Assembly: GCA_000729835.1 (NCBI GenBank)
Contig: JFHB01000023.1
Location: forward strand, 186,001-250,000
DNA length: 64,000 bases
DNA from: Atkinsonella hypoxylon
Taxonomy: Eukaryota > Ascomycota > Sordariomycetes > Hypocreales > Clavicipitaceae
Reading direction: 5' to 3'
Shown here: one piece after another, positions 53,301-64,000 of the stretch
Numbering within the stretch: the first letter of the stretch is position 1
Layout: every line of letters begins with the position of its first letter
Made by a program: the position numbers and the translations under genes
The notes under the pieces: model-generated
The model's database searches: none
What the model saw: the letters and a program-made list of their open reading frames with translations, nothing else
Told to the model about the DNA's origin: nothing

Positions 53301-55442
53301 CTTCTAGATGAAATTTGTTGCCGGATCCCTTGTCCCCATCAAAGACAGTGTCAGCCAGGAAAGGTGGCAAAGAAAGATCATCATCGCCCAGCATGCTGGT
53401 CAAGATATCACCGATTGTTGTCTTGTCCTTGGCAGCTTTCAGATCAGCTGTGAAACTCCACCCTTTTTCGTTGTCAAAATGAAAGACGAGATCCAGCTCA
53501 AGATCCGCGACAAGTATGGCACCAGTAAAATCGAAGACACTACCGACGGAGCGTCCTTCCTGGCCCCCCTTCTCATATTCGTACAGCAGATGCATCCGAG
53601 ATATTGCCAGTGAATCTAGCAAGGGCAAAACATGATCAGCTGAAGCCTCATCAAAGAACTCGCACAGAGTCGAGGCATACAAGCCATCGAGTGAAGCCTC
53701 TAGCTGCCAGCCTTGGGACGAATCATACTTGACGTCACCGACAAGGTAGGCAGCCCCCTCGTGCTTGGAGCTCTGGCTGGGAACCAGAATTGTGGTAAAA
53801 GCAAGGGAAATGTTGAAATTTTTGCTATTTTTCCAGCTGAACGATGCGTTGAGATCGATCTGGCCCAAATCAATACTGGGCACCTTGCCAGGTATATCGC
53901 CCCCTTCGTGGTCTTTTGATTCGATAGTTGTCCGTATAGTAAAGGTATCCTGTGAAAGGAAGATACAGGCACTGGAGATTTCCGTTGGCACGGTGGTGGG
54001 TATGTCTGGAATTTTGTCAACACCAGGGATCAGGGTAACCAGATCGAGCACCGTCACAGGGTCGGTGGTGAGTGGCTGCAGATCGGAAAAGCTCTCGTAC
54101 TGAGGCGTGATGAGGCGCTCAGTCGAGGTTTCGTACCCTTGGTTAGAAGAAAGTCAGAATTCCAGGTCAAACGCAACAGGCAAGGCTGGTAGTTTTGCTC
54201 ACAGTTCCAAAAATCCCCCACAATGGATCCCAGCTGGCCTACATCAGCATCCCAGCTGTACGAGACTAGGAATGGGGCCCTCTGTGTCTTGTTGGAATTG
54301 CCAAAATTGCCAGATACTTCGACGTCTACCTTGACACTCGAAAGCTTCGGGGAGCCTTGCCCCATCGAAGCCAGGATGATCCTGAGCCGACGGAGATGAA
54401 TGTAACCATTGAAAATATCGTCGTTGTTAAGCAGTGTCTGAATACCGTCCACTCCGCTGCCCTGAGGTAGTAAGTCCAGGAGCCAGGCAATAATGTCTGT
54501 GAAGACATTTTCGTTTGAGGGATCCTTCACGTTGATTGTGAGATCAAGTTGAGTTTCAGAGACTTCTAGCCCGAAATCTATGTCAATGCCAGTTTTATCT
54601 TTGGGTGTGATTGACCCGCTGATCTCAAAGACAATGGTACCGATTGAGACAGCCTCTTCTTCTGTATCAGCGTCGCCTAAAATCGTCTCTTTCTTGCAAA
54701 TCAACTCAATGTTGGTGAAGTTGAGGCCGTGTAACTCGTCTGCCAAGATGTTTTGGAACTTTTCTGTATCTTTTATCCCAAACTGGAGCCTGATGGTTGT
54801 GCTGAGATATTTGCCAGGAGTAAACCAGATGGCATTCCTCGTCTCATTGGTTTCTGTTGGGCTTAACGTTGCTTCTAATCCGGTTACAAGATCTGGAAAT
54901 TGTTTGATACCACCCTCAAGATTGGCGAAAGAGAAGACGTCCTTGATTGACGTGTTGATCTCTTTGGACTTGCTGGGGTCCAACCCAAAGTACAGCGTAG
55001 AACCATCACTTTTGATTCCGGGGGAAGGGATTCCGCTCGCATTGGTGCCGAAGGAGAAAATGAGGTCATCAGGCCTGGAGCTAAACGCCAGGTCGTACGG
55101 AGCGGTCAAGTGTAATTCAAAGGACTGGATATTCATGCTGGTTCTGTCATCAACTGTGATGGACAGAGCGCAATTGGTGTCCCAGTTGGTCATCCATGTC
55201 TTCCAAGCGTCGCTGTCATCCAGCTCTGCCACCTTATCTGGCGGCTGCTGGCTGAGTGTGATGCTCTTATCGGGTAGTTGGTCGAGAAAGCTGTTCAAGT
55301 TGGCCGCATCTTTGGAAAGAACCTTGATATTTGGGTCCGACGTTCTTCCTGAATCATAGGGGTAAATGTAATACTTGCTGACATCGCTTGAGGGAATCGG
55401 GGCGCCGAGCGAGCCGCCGCCAGCTCTAGGAACGGAAACCAT
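50362..55442 (-). CDS. DUF6603-type giant protein, 1651 aa (gene D)
   Basis: Exons 55442..54203, 54137..50871 and 50810..50362. Intron 1 (65 nt) joins GDFWN-W-YETSTERL. Intron 2 (60 nt: GTAAGA, TTAACTAAAC, TACAG) is a multiple of three and without stop, so an unspliced form would also be readable. Residues about 880-1340 match the DUF6603 pattern: GPVGLSLIGFSLDLDL, GGYHPAF at 1199-1205 followed by YPNPPRLGISWSL, SVSGEAYFAITTKACMGGGR and DIGADLTLWGPSLAGRVYIN. The whole protein is built of alternating hydrophobic/polar strands with few helices, like a long beta sheet or barrel stack. No signal peptide. DUF6603 proteins are known, as I recall, from bacteria and fungi, without function. Divergent from gene E. 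Confidence 0.78.
50811..50870 (-). other. In-frame 60-nt intron of gene D
   Basis: Donor GTAAGA, branch-like ATTAACTAAAC and acceptor TGTACAG on the minus strand. Length divisible by three and free of stops, so retention would add 20 residues. Confidence 0.65.
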
Positions 55443-56403
55443 TGATTGTCGTTGATGCGGAAAAAAGGCAAATGACGGTGTGTACGAAGCTGTACCCTAC
55501 CCAATTTCGCGCGGTCTATGGCACCAGGAAATGGCCTCTATGCTATGAGTGAAAGCTCCAGTTCAATTTTTCATGAAAACGAGCGGGGGCTTGTCTGCCT
55601 ACCTCATTAGACGGACGAAAATGAGGCAATCCATGCCTCTCTTCGTTATTGGACGACTTCGTTGTGATAGCGGTCTGAAGTGATAGGCCTTGACAACGGC
55701 TGGGGCAATCAATAGACCAACCCGTCTCGGCCAAGATAACTCACCGACGTAGCAAGCAACCTGCAATATTGGAAGCGGGAAAGAAAATATTGAACGGCCG
55801 GGCCGGGCCGGGTTTGAGATGAGGGAGGGGGCGTGGGAGAAGAAGATGGCGACAATGGGTAGGAGTCAGGGTGTCAAGTCCAAGTAGCTGTTGTCTGTGT
55901 GCATGTACATATGCATTTAACCCATTTATCTCATGAGAGACACCGGCTATATGTAACCCAGATATGTTATCCGTGACACCAGTCGATGTGATCATCACCC
56001 AAAAGTATCATACAGGAGTAAGTGATACAAAAGTATGAGACCATTATTGCGGCGTGTAATCCCGTATCACTGCGTCTTGAATCTCATGCCGAGCTCCTCT
56101 GCGGCGCCGAGCAGTTTCCTTTTTCGGAATACGGCACGCCTGGTGAGCAAAAGTTCCTCGTCGAGGAGAAAACAAGACATATCATGGTTGGAAAGCTGGG
56201 GAAAGCCAACAAAGAGGAGAAACTCTGGTGAACTTTTCGGCAATTCTCTTGGCACATGTTCGTACCTGTTCTTTTGTTTTCTTCCCCTTTCAGGATCCAG
56301 GTACCCCCCATTTCTCTGTCCATTCAAGATTTGGCTGCTCGTTGACTGATTATTCTGTATTTGCCGCCAGACCCAGGAGGCATCGTACCAAAGAGTCCAA
56401 AGC
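55443..56403. promoter_or_regulatory. Shared upstream region of genes D and E
   Basis: 961 bp between the divergent starts of the two largest genes. It contains a GC block CGGCCGGGCCGGGCCGGG at 55795-55812 in otherwise mixed sequence; CGG triplets in such spacing are possible Zn2Cys6 sites (inference). No other gene is supported. Confidence 0.55.
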
Positions 56404-59400
56404 ATGGCTGAGAGTAACGTCCTTCTGGTGCCTATTCAACTTCAAGCATTCTCTCTCAATCCAGCTGTGTGTGGCACGGGAGAAGATGACGACAAGGGAG
56501 CTCGTATTATCCCCATCACGCAGCCCAACTACACCTTCCTACGGCTGGACAACTTTGTTGTGCAGAGCGACGTTCTCAACCACGTCGATCTTCACAATGC
56601 GGCACCTGCCAGCAGTAACTCGCGTATGACGGACCTGGGGTCGAGGACATTCGCCCCTCGTCGGAATCGCCACGGCATTTATCTTCACTGGATTCTTCCT
56701 CAGCTGTATCGTTCCGGCGTGGCAGCCACAGATTCAGTCTCACCGGAGCGTCTCAGCGACGAGCGCCTCAGGCGAGGATTGCCCAATCGCGATATCAAGG
56801 TCGACCCCAAGGCCGGAGAGGCATCGACTCCCGAATTCCTCGCTCCGCCGACCCGGTGGATCGTGGTTCGAAAACTCAATATGGACAGCATCAACCCTGC
56901 AGCAAAGTCCCAATTCAAGGAGTACCAGGCCTGGGTCATCGAAAGCGACTATCGCTGGACGCTGGATGACATTCCGCTCAGCTACGACCTCGAGGTGGAC
57001 GTCTCACCGTATGTCGTGGGCGTCGCGGGCCCAGGAGACGAAAATACCATCGCTCAGCAAGCTGAGGTTTTTATCGGGAGGAAAACGCCGCTCGAGGAGT
57101 GGTCTGCGCCGACGGATGCTCAGTATGCGGATATAAACGTTCTCCGCAGCGGTAACCAGCTCTTCGCCGACTTTCAGCTGCACAATACCAACGTCTTTAG
57201 CACCCTAGACAACTTTGAGTACCAGGGTCCTAACCAAGAGACGTGCTACCTCGATGCGGCCATCGCAAGCTATTACCTCTTTGGATGGCACTCGGACAAT
57301 TCTAGCGATCCGCTGTGGGATCCCGAGGAGCGTTACACTCACGAGCAACGTTTAGATGCCCTGTTTATGACTCTCGCCGACACTGGCAACCCGGATGTGA
57401 CAGAGGCTTGGCTCAAGTCAAAAGATCCTGCCAGGCTCTGTTTGCACGGCGCAATGTACGACGTCAAATGGGACCACGAGAATAAGCCAGCGTCTGTCCC
57501 GGCAGATGACTTCTCTCAGCGCGTGCTTGATCAGAAGGTTCCCGCCATCTCAGTGGGCACAACTCCCCTGGATGCGCTGATGACTTACTGCTCAGCGAGA
57601 GAAGGCCTTGAAAAGGGGGTTGTGGCGAGACTGGAGGAAGATCTCCTAGCCATAGAGTCTCTGCTGCATGCTCGTGATGACGGCGTCGAGGGCCAGCGCG
57701 AAGCCAAGGACACGGTCTACAACTGGAATTTCTCCCGCTTCAAAGGCGGAACACACTTCTTCTTTGGCGGGCAAGACAACAAAGGACAGCCAATAAAGCC
57801 GACTGACGCGGCCATCGATGCTCTGACGGAAGTCAACCAGATACAGCACATCCTGGATGCCTGCCGCCGCCTCGCTGATCAATGGCGCTGGGATATGTTC
57901 TCAACATGGTGGAAGTTCGTCAGCACTGTCTCCAACAAAGAGGATGGAGACGACAAGACCAAGGCTGATGCTGACGCCATCGCACAACGTCTACAAGATC
58001 TCACCAAGTGCATAGCTGACCTAGAAGCCCGGCTGGAGAAGAGACTTCATAGTGCCGACCATGTACTGGACGACGCCAAATCAGGGACTTTGCACTTCTA
58101 TTATAGCGCCAAAGACCCGACGCTGCTGATTGGGGGCGTCGATTCGGGGTGGCCGACTGACTTTTCCAACAATGTCCCAGTCAGGCTTCCCGTGCAGACC
58201 GTAACACTATCGTCACCATCAAGCGTCCCGCCTGCTCTCTCCAGTCTGATCTCGGCTGTCCGAGCCGTGCTCCCCATAACTGCGGCTAGCCAACTTCTCG
58301 CCGAATTCTACGCATTGCAGCCTTCCCAGCAACCCCCAGACGCTCCTACACAAGGTCAAGCGTATCCTCATTTCCACGAGAAGGGCACCAAGGAGAAGCC
58401 ATCGCGGGATAATTGGGGCGACCAGCAGCCCTGGTTCCCACTCTATGTGGAATGGGAGGTCGAGTACACCCACGTGCCATATGAATTCTGGGTTCTGGAC
58501 GAACAAACTGCGCGTCTTTCGGCCAACAAGATGGTGCGTTACGGTGTCGATACATCGGACAAGCCCTTGTGGCAGAAGCTCCAGGACCCCCATGACACTC
58601 GCATCCTCTCTGGGAGAGTGCTCATCCTTCCACAGCCAAGCTTCTCGCTCAAGAATAAAGTGACGCAGCTCATCTCAGATACTCCGCCGCAGATCCTGGA
58701 CCAGTACCTCCAGGCGTGTGGTCTCACCGAGTCTGACCTCCAGGAGCTGGTGGACAACATCGGCTCTCTGTCCTACCTTTCCTGTCCGCTGTCCGGGCTC
58801 ACTCGAGGGCTCCTCACTCTCAGCATGGGCACGCATATCAAGCCCGAGAATAAACAGTTGACTGACCAAGGCGAGACGGTTGTCGCAGTCAAGGCGGCCG
58901 AGTTTGACGCTGCCGGTCTGACCAAGGATCGAATCGAGCTTATCATGGGCAAGTCCAGCGTCACCCCGTTCGCAGCCATGACAAACTTTAGCAGCGCTGC
59001 ATTCTGCCCTTTCAAGCCCGTCACACATGGACAGATGGCGTGAGTGACTGACCCTCCCATACACACACGATCTTTATGCCAGTTTGAGTTTTGTGTGAAG
59101 CTAAAATGATATATGCTCCAAACCAGATTCAGAAAGCTCAATATCATAGACAAGTTCGGTCAAGCCATCGTAGCCATCGACCCGCAGCCGCAGCCGCATA
59201 ATCAGCCGCCGCCTCCTCTCTTTCCTAGCATCAGCGACTTTTACGAGCCGCAGACGGTCCTCCAAGACGGTACCCTCGTGGCCAATGCTATCCAACCCCA
59301 GAACGACTCGGCCTGTGAGTTTATCCAGCTGCCACCGCAGATCAACCAACCTGCACGGCTCAATGCCGACTTCATCATGCCAGTTAGGTCGATAGACGGT

Positions 59401-60630
59401 AGTGCCTCGAGCCAGTCAGCATACTGGCGCTCTGCCACGGAATGGGAGAACCCCATATGGGGCTGGATAGTAGTCAACTACGCCGACTACGGTATCCAGC
59501 TGTTTCTGCAGGACGGCACGTTTTACGGAGAGGTGCGGATCGGAGGGCCTGGGGACGCTCTCGAGGAGCCCAAGTGGTCGCCCTTTGAGCCAGACAAGAC
59601 AGTCTCCACGGCAGATGCCCTCCGACTGGACGCCTTCATCCTGCGGCTCAAGAACAAAGACTATCTCAAGGGAGTCTGGGTCATGCTCACGACTGCTCTC
59701 GACAGCTTGCCCCCCGCGCCGGACGCCTACGCCCAGTTCCTCAGCTGCACCATCGGGAAGCCTCTTGCGCTGGTAAATATGGGCTGGTCGTTGGAGCTGG
59801 CAGGGCCACCCCTAAGTAACCAGAGCACCCGCACTGGAGAGCACTCGTCATCTCCGGAGAGAGATCTCGTGGACGATAAAGACGTAAAGGGCGAGCACTC
59901 GTACGTCTTCCACGTCAAGCTCGGCGACAAGGAGCGAGAATATGACGGACTCGTCGGCTATTTCGACGGCTACTCGGAGCCCGAGAAGAATGAAGAGCTA
60001 GACTACGACATTATTAGCACGTATTTTACAGGAGAGAACCTCGATAAGCCGTTTGATAACCTCCGGGCCTTGACCAAAGACACATATCCCACATTTAAGC
60101 CTTACTGGCTCTCACCCATCAGTCTCAGCGATGAAAGCAAAACCATGGATGTGGATGTCTTCTCGGACCTTCACGATGCGTATCTGCATCCATTTGGTGC
60201 TATTGTCGACCCCTTTACGGCAGTGCATGGCTACTCTTCTTTCCTGCCGGCCAAGTCTCTCCAGCTACCAGCTTGGACGTGGCAGTCGGCCATGGAGAAT
60301 CTCATAGCATTTTTCCACTGGGGACCCATGACGCTCACAAGCGACGTGGGCCCGTACTCTGCCGATGACAAGTTAACCATCGCAAAGGCAAAGATGCGCC
60401 CTGGGCGGAACGTGTCGATACCAGGACTGGGGGCAGGCGATGAGTGGAACTGGCTGCAGCCGTACGACAACGATGGGCAGGGCCAGCCATCATTCAACGC
60501 AATGGGTATAGAGAAGCGGGGGAATCTGGCGGCTCCGGGGTTCCAAAAGGCTCCATACACGGCGATTGAAGGCTTTTTGCAATTGAGAACTCCAGTGATG
60601 CAGGGAAAGGGGGATGACAAGGATACGTAA
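56404..60630 (+). CDS. Unknown giant protein, 1379 aa (gene E)
   Basis: Exons 56404..59039 and 59127..60630. The 87-nt intron 59040..59126 (GTGAGT..AACCAG) turns two neighbouring open frames into one: THGQMA continues into FRKLNIIDKFGQAIVAIDP. Early blocks are LLVPIQLQAFSLNP, HGIYLHWILPQLYRSG (residues 90-105), RWIVVRKL (151) and YQAWVIESDYRW. In my memory these recur in long uncharacterised bacterial proteins with HLHWALP and NRWLVVR strings. A short coiled coil lies at about 525-560 (AIAQRLQDLTKCIADLEARL). The second half has PWFPLYVEWEVEYTHVPYEF. No signal peptide, no membrane helix, no enzyme motif that I know. Co-oriented with CWC27, divergent from gene D. Confidence 0.8.
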
Positions 60631-61084
60631 AGGGAGTGGGTGAGGGGTGGTTCATGTATGTGTTACTGTTGGTTAATACATACCTAATTCAAACTGTGAT
60701 TGACTAGTCACTCTTTTCGTAAGTATTGCGTAAGTATTGGGAATCAAGACCTAAAGTTGAGAGTAAATTTTCGCCAGGGCTGTGTTATGAATAGTTAGCC
60801 AAGCGAGGTTAGGTCAGTCCTCGATTGGAGCCATTTATCGAGGGGTTTAAGACAAGGCGTGAACCGAAACAGTTTGAACTACCCTGCAGAACGAACGGGT
60901 TTCTAAGGCTTTGACCGTCGGCAAAGTGACGTTGTTATCGATAAGCGAAAGCGGATCGCCAAGTCTAGGTGCATGCCCTTTTGGGGCTAGGCGTCTTGAC
61001 ATGCGACTGCTATTATCATAGGCAACGCTCAAGGACAGCTTGTTCAAAGATCAGCGCATCTTGCATCTTGTGGAAGCAAATAGA
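60631..61084. other. Spacer between gene E and CWC27
   Basis: 454 bp holding the 3' end of gene E and the promoter of CWC27. Nothing else is visible. Confidence 0.5.
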
Positions 61085-62758
61085 ATGTCAGCCATCTATA
61101 ATCTCGAACCGCAGCCGACAGCCTCAGCGATTATACATACTACGCTCGGTGAAATACTGGTCGAGCTCTTCGCCAAGCAAACGCCCTTGACCTGCCGCAA
61201 TTTCCTGCAACATAGTCTCGATGGCTACTACGATGGAACCATCTTTCACAGACTAGTGCCCAACTTCATTCTTCAAGGAGGTGATCCTACAGGCACAGGC
61301 AATGGCGGAGAGTCCATTTACGACGGAGGGGCGTTCAGCGGTGACCTCGACCCTTGGCCTATGGACGAGCGACGAGGCGCAAATGCAGGACCGACAGGCA
61401 TTAATTTCAAGGATGAATTTCATTCACGTCTCAAGTTCAACCGAAGAGGTTTATTGGGCATGGCCAACGAGAGTCGAGAAAACACAAACGGGAGCCAGTT
61501 CTTTTTCACCCTAGACAAGACGGAGGAATTGAATGGAAAGAATACCTTATTCGGACGAGTAGCTGGAGACACGATATACAACTTGGCCAAAATTGGGGAT
61601 TCTGAGGTGGATCCTAATACGGAGAGACCACTCTATCCCGTCAAGATCGAGAGAATCGAGATCCTAGTGAACCCGTTCGATGACATGAAGAAGCGATCCA
61701 GGGTTGCCACACAGATTGCGCAAAAGCCAGCACCTACGGACAAAAGCAAGAAGAAAAAGAGAAAAGGAGGAAAGCAGTTGCTCAGCTTCGGTGATGAAGG
61801 GGAGGAGGATTTGGAAGAAGAGCCGACTTTGAAGAGACCGAAGTTTGATACGAGACTGATTGCGCATGAGGAAGGTGTAGCAGAAGCAGCTCCATCAGAG
61901 GGGAAACCGGCTAAGAAGAAGGTTCCGAAAGACCCCAATAAGGTAGATACTGAACCGGCATCGGCTCTACGCGAGGAGAAAGAACCAATGAAAGACAAGC
62001 CTGAGCCAACAAGTCGGTCTAAGCTACGCGAAAGACAAGAGCCACAAGGGATATCAGATGACCCCGAGCGACCCCAGAAAACTGCTCTCGAGAAAGCCAA
62101 CGAAGAGATTGCGGCGTTGAAAGCTTCTATGCGCCGGACAATTCACTCAGATCAGCAGGTCAAAGAACCGAGAAAGAAATCTGCACTCGAGTCCATGATA
62201 CCTGAGACGTCGATGCGCGCACGGAAAAGGCGACCAGGTGGCAACAATGCCAGCACAGCTGACGATCAAGCATCTCTCGATTTGCTACATGCATTTCAAT
62301 CTCGGCTAGAAAAGGCACCTCCCGAAAAGGAATCTGCCAAGACAAGGTCGGCAAGCGAAGCGAGAGGAGGAAGCGATGCCGGTACCGTTGCCGGTGCCGG
62401 TGCTGCGCCTGACGAAGAAGCCGGACTCTGCGACTTGCACTTTATTGCCAATTGCCAGAGCTGCACGGCATGGGACAAACAAAAAACTCAAGAGGACAGC
62501 GACGACGAAGGCTGGATGTCACATTCATTATCTTTTGCAGCAGTCAAGCTTGGTAAGGACTTGTCCAATCGGCAGAAGGCGGAGGACGAGCTCGTGGTGA
62601 TTGACCCGCGAGAGAAGGCATATCATTTGAAGGAGAACAAACGGGTTGAGCGGGGGTCCAGGATGGGCGGCTCGAAGGCGTGGGATCAGGCGAGGGACCA
62701 GGCGAGGAGTGCGAAGCTGGCGAGGGCGAGTGCATTGGCGGGGAGGGGAGCAAAGTAG
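61085..62758 (+). CDS. CWC27: Spliceosomal cyclophilin CWC27
   Basis: Single exon, 557 aa, start at MSAIYNLEPQPTASAIIHTT; the frame is open further up but without ATG. Residues about 15-185 are a cyclophilin domain: FHRLVPNFILQGGDPTGTGN, then GLLGMANESRENTNGSQFFF and NTLFGRVAGD. The aromatic active-site Trp is replaced by the acidic-type pattern usual in CWC27, so prolyl isomerase activity is probably low (family knowledge). The rest is charged and disordered, with Lys-rich (KSKKKKRKGGK) and Glu-rich runs, and ends in a helical RDQARSAKLARASALAGRGA. It acts in the spliceosome with Cwc22 around exon-junction deposition. Confidence 0.88.
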   Translation: MSAIYNLEPQPTASAIIHTTLGEILVELFAKQTPLTCRNFLQHSLDGYYDGTIFHRLVPNFILQGGDPTGTGNGGESIYDGGAFSGDLDPWPMDERRGANAGPTGINFKDEFHSRLKFNRRGLLGMANESRENTNGSQFFFTLDKTEELNGKNTLFGRVAGDTIYNLAKIGDSEVDPNTERPLYPVKIERIEILVNPFDDMKKRSRVATQIAQKPAPTDKSKKKKRKGGKQLLSFGDEGEEDLEEEPTLKRPKFDTRLIAHEEGVAEAAPSEGKPAKKKVPKDPNKVDTEPASALREEKEPMKDKPEPTSRSKLRERQEPQGISDDPERPQKTALEKANEEIAALKASMRRTIHSDQQVKEPRKKSALESMIPETSMRARKRRPGGNNASTADDQASLDLLHAFQSRLEKAPPEKESAKTRSASEARGGSDAGTVAGAGAAPDEEAGLCDLHFIANCQSCTAWDKQKTQEDSDDEGWMSHSLSFAAVKLGKDLSNRQKAEDELVVIDPREKAYHLKENKRVERGSRMGGSKAWDQARDQARSAKLARASALAGRGAK

Positions 62759-63955
62759 GCCTCATCATGTGCTTGAAGTTCCCAAGGCTGTGTTGCAGCC
62801 ACGAGTCCTACAACTCGTTGCTCTCCTTTGGATTCGTCATCCATACTTGTGTGCGGAGGACTGAAATATACTCAAAGTATGTTGCCACACTATAAAATTA
62901 AAAAAATCTAGTGTTGCAAGTCTCCAAAAAATTACCATCGCTATAAATATGAATCCCCACTATGATCTTAGTAAGTGTTATGTGAGTGTCTCAATCTCAG
63001 AACTCATGACACGGTTCATAAGATACATGTAGGTGTCTTATGAGGTCATTGGCAAGTGAAGGAGAGCTGACGTGGGACCTCCGTAGACGTCGGTAGACCT
63101 CCCGTAGTTGTGATTCTATAAGAATGGCCCGGGCCCAGCTTGTGCCAGTTGATCTCTGTATGTTGCCTGTGTGATTGCCTGTGTTCTGCCTGTGTGCTTG
63201 CTGCCTGTAGGCAGTGTGCACCACCACATTGACTTTACTTGAAACCAGTGCGGGCAGGTTGGACCCACGCTTGAACGTGTTGTTGTCCATGCTATCTATA
63301 ATCTAATCGATAGCCATCCATCCATCTGTGGCCGCGTCCTTCAGCGTCCATATCGCCATTGAGCATCGCAGTGCAGTTGCCTTCACGAACTGACGCATCT
63401 TCACAGGCCCCTTCGCAGTCGCCGACCATCAAGTCACTTGAGCGAGGTTGAAGGACGAACACAGGCTAAACAAGAAACCTTGCATCAGAGCAAGCTTTCG
63501 ACGCCTGTGACTCTCCATCGGTCGACCCGCTGCGAACCATAGAGCTCGATCTTGACCCAACCCAGACCGCCACGTCGACCGAACGGCATTTGACAAGGAG
63601 CAGACATTCATTGTAGTCTTGTCCTCGCTGCCTGCTCAGATTGGATTTTCCTGCGCAACCTCAACTCTGCTGCGAGCATATCCCTTGCGTAGTGCACCAC
63701 CATCCACTACGCAATCTCGACGTCTGTCGTAGTGGAGAGCCAAGACTCTCACCAATTGTTCCGCCGCAAATTTCGAACCTCTTTCTTTGGAGACGATAGC
63801 CTCGCCAAGGAGCATTGTCCGCGAACACGCACTATTGCCTAACGCGGAGACGTACTCTGTCCCGTCCGAGCACGCATCCTTTGTTAGAAGGGCGGCTTAT
63901 CGCGTGTAAGCCTCATTGCTTGCCCTGTTCTGCAGGCGCAAGATTCAAACAGACA
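62759..63955. other. Spacer and probable 5' leader of the last gene
   Basis: 1.2 kb. A TGTGTGCCTG-type repetitive stretch at 63160-63220 may be an old repeat. A likely leader intron precedes the start at 63956: GTGTAAGCC at 63904 to TGCAG at 63931-63935. No coding region is supported. Confidence 0.45.
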
Positions 63956-64000
63956 ATGTCAGCACCCAGTTCCAAAAAGCGAGCAGCACCGGGGGCTTCG
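63956..64000 (+). CDS. Start of an unknown protein (runs off the right edge)
   Basis: ATG at 63956 opens MSAPSSKKRAAPGAS and continues past the end. Only 15 codons are visible: Ser, Lys, Ala rich, as in disordered nuclear protein N-termini. A leader intron ending in TGCAG about 20 bp upstream supports the start. Confidence 0.5.
   Translation, partial: MSAPSSKKRAAPGAS

Noticed and set aside
54054..55442. Separate 462-aa gene beside gene D
   Set aside because: The 65-nt intron 54138..54202 joins it in frame with the DUF6603 part.
59113..60630. Separate 505-aa gene after gene E
   Set aside because: It joins gene E through a good intron and its own ATG lies inside that intron.
41280..60630. 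Contractile injection system
   Set aside because: Some remembered relatives are bacterial, but there is no sheath, tube, baseplate, spike or AAA ATPase gene here.

Overview
The window is nuclear DNA of a filamentous ascomycete (Pezizomycotina, most likely Sordariomycetes; Hypocreales is a guess). Evidence: short introns of 52-104 nt with GT..AG ends and CTAAC/CTAAT/CTGAC-type branch sites, a Zn2Cys6 transcription factor with split zinc cluster, fungal-style orthologues (Dbp6, GPI3, Rgp1, CWC27, AldA-type aldehyde dehydrogenase), and TE relics with mostly transition differences, as expected under RIP. All multi-exon structures given here were worked out by reading splice sites and frames by eye.

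Layout. (1) 1-24,100 is core genome: the end of a transcription factor gene, an initiator tRNA-Met gene carrying a 52-nt GT-AG insertion at an unusual place, a tetraspanin, DEAD-box helicase Dbp6 and GPI3 (divergent), a bromodomain protein, a MAPKBP1/WDR62-like WD40 protein, Rgp1 and a cytosolic aldehyde dehydrogenase. (2) 24,100-41,200 is an accessory, gene-poor region: a 221-bp solo LTR with a 5-bp target duplication nested in an inverted-repeat element, a DUF7924/PD-(D/E)XK-like gene, a 695-bp TIR element with an internal foldback, degenerate LTR retrotransposon pieces, a metallo-beta-lactamase-fold protein, a Zn2Cys6 regulator, a frameshifted fucosidase-like pseudogene and a small cysteine-rich secreted protein. 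(3) 41,280-60,630 holds five unusual genes in a row: a 509-aa unknown, a 1165-aa unknown, a 310-aa beta-propeller lectin-like protein, a 1651-aa DUF6603-type protein and a 1379-aa protein. Two pairs are divergent and share upstream regions. None has a classic enzyme signature, none has a clear signal peptide, and there is no PKS/NRPS/terpene backbone gene. (4) 61,085-64,000 returns to core genome: spliceosomal cyclophilin CWC27 and the first codons of another gene at the right edge.

Best candidates for something undescribed: the spliceosomal-looking intron between positions 26 and 27 of an initiator tRNA-Met gene, and the five-gene locus built round two very large proteins (1651 and 1379 aa) read from one shared promoter region. 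Functions in that locus are not known to me; family links come from remembered motif patterns and need a search.
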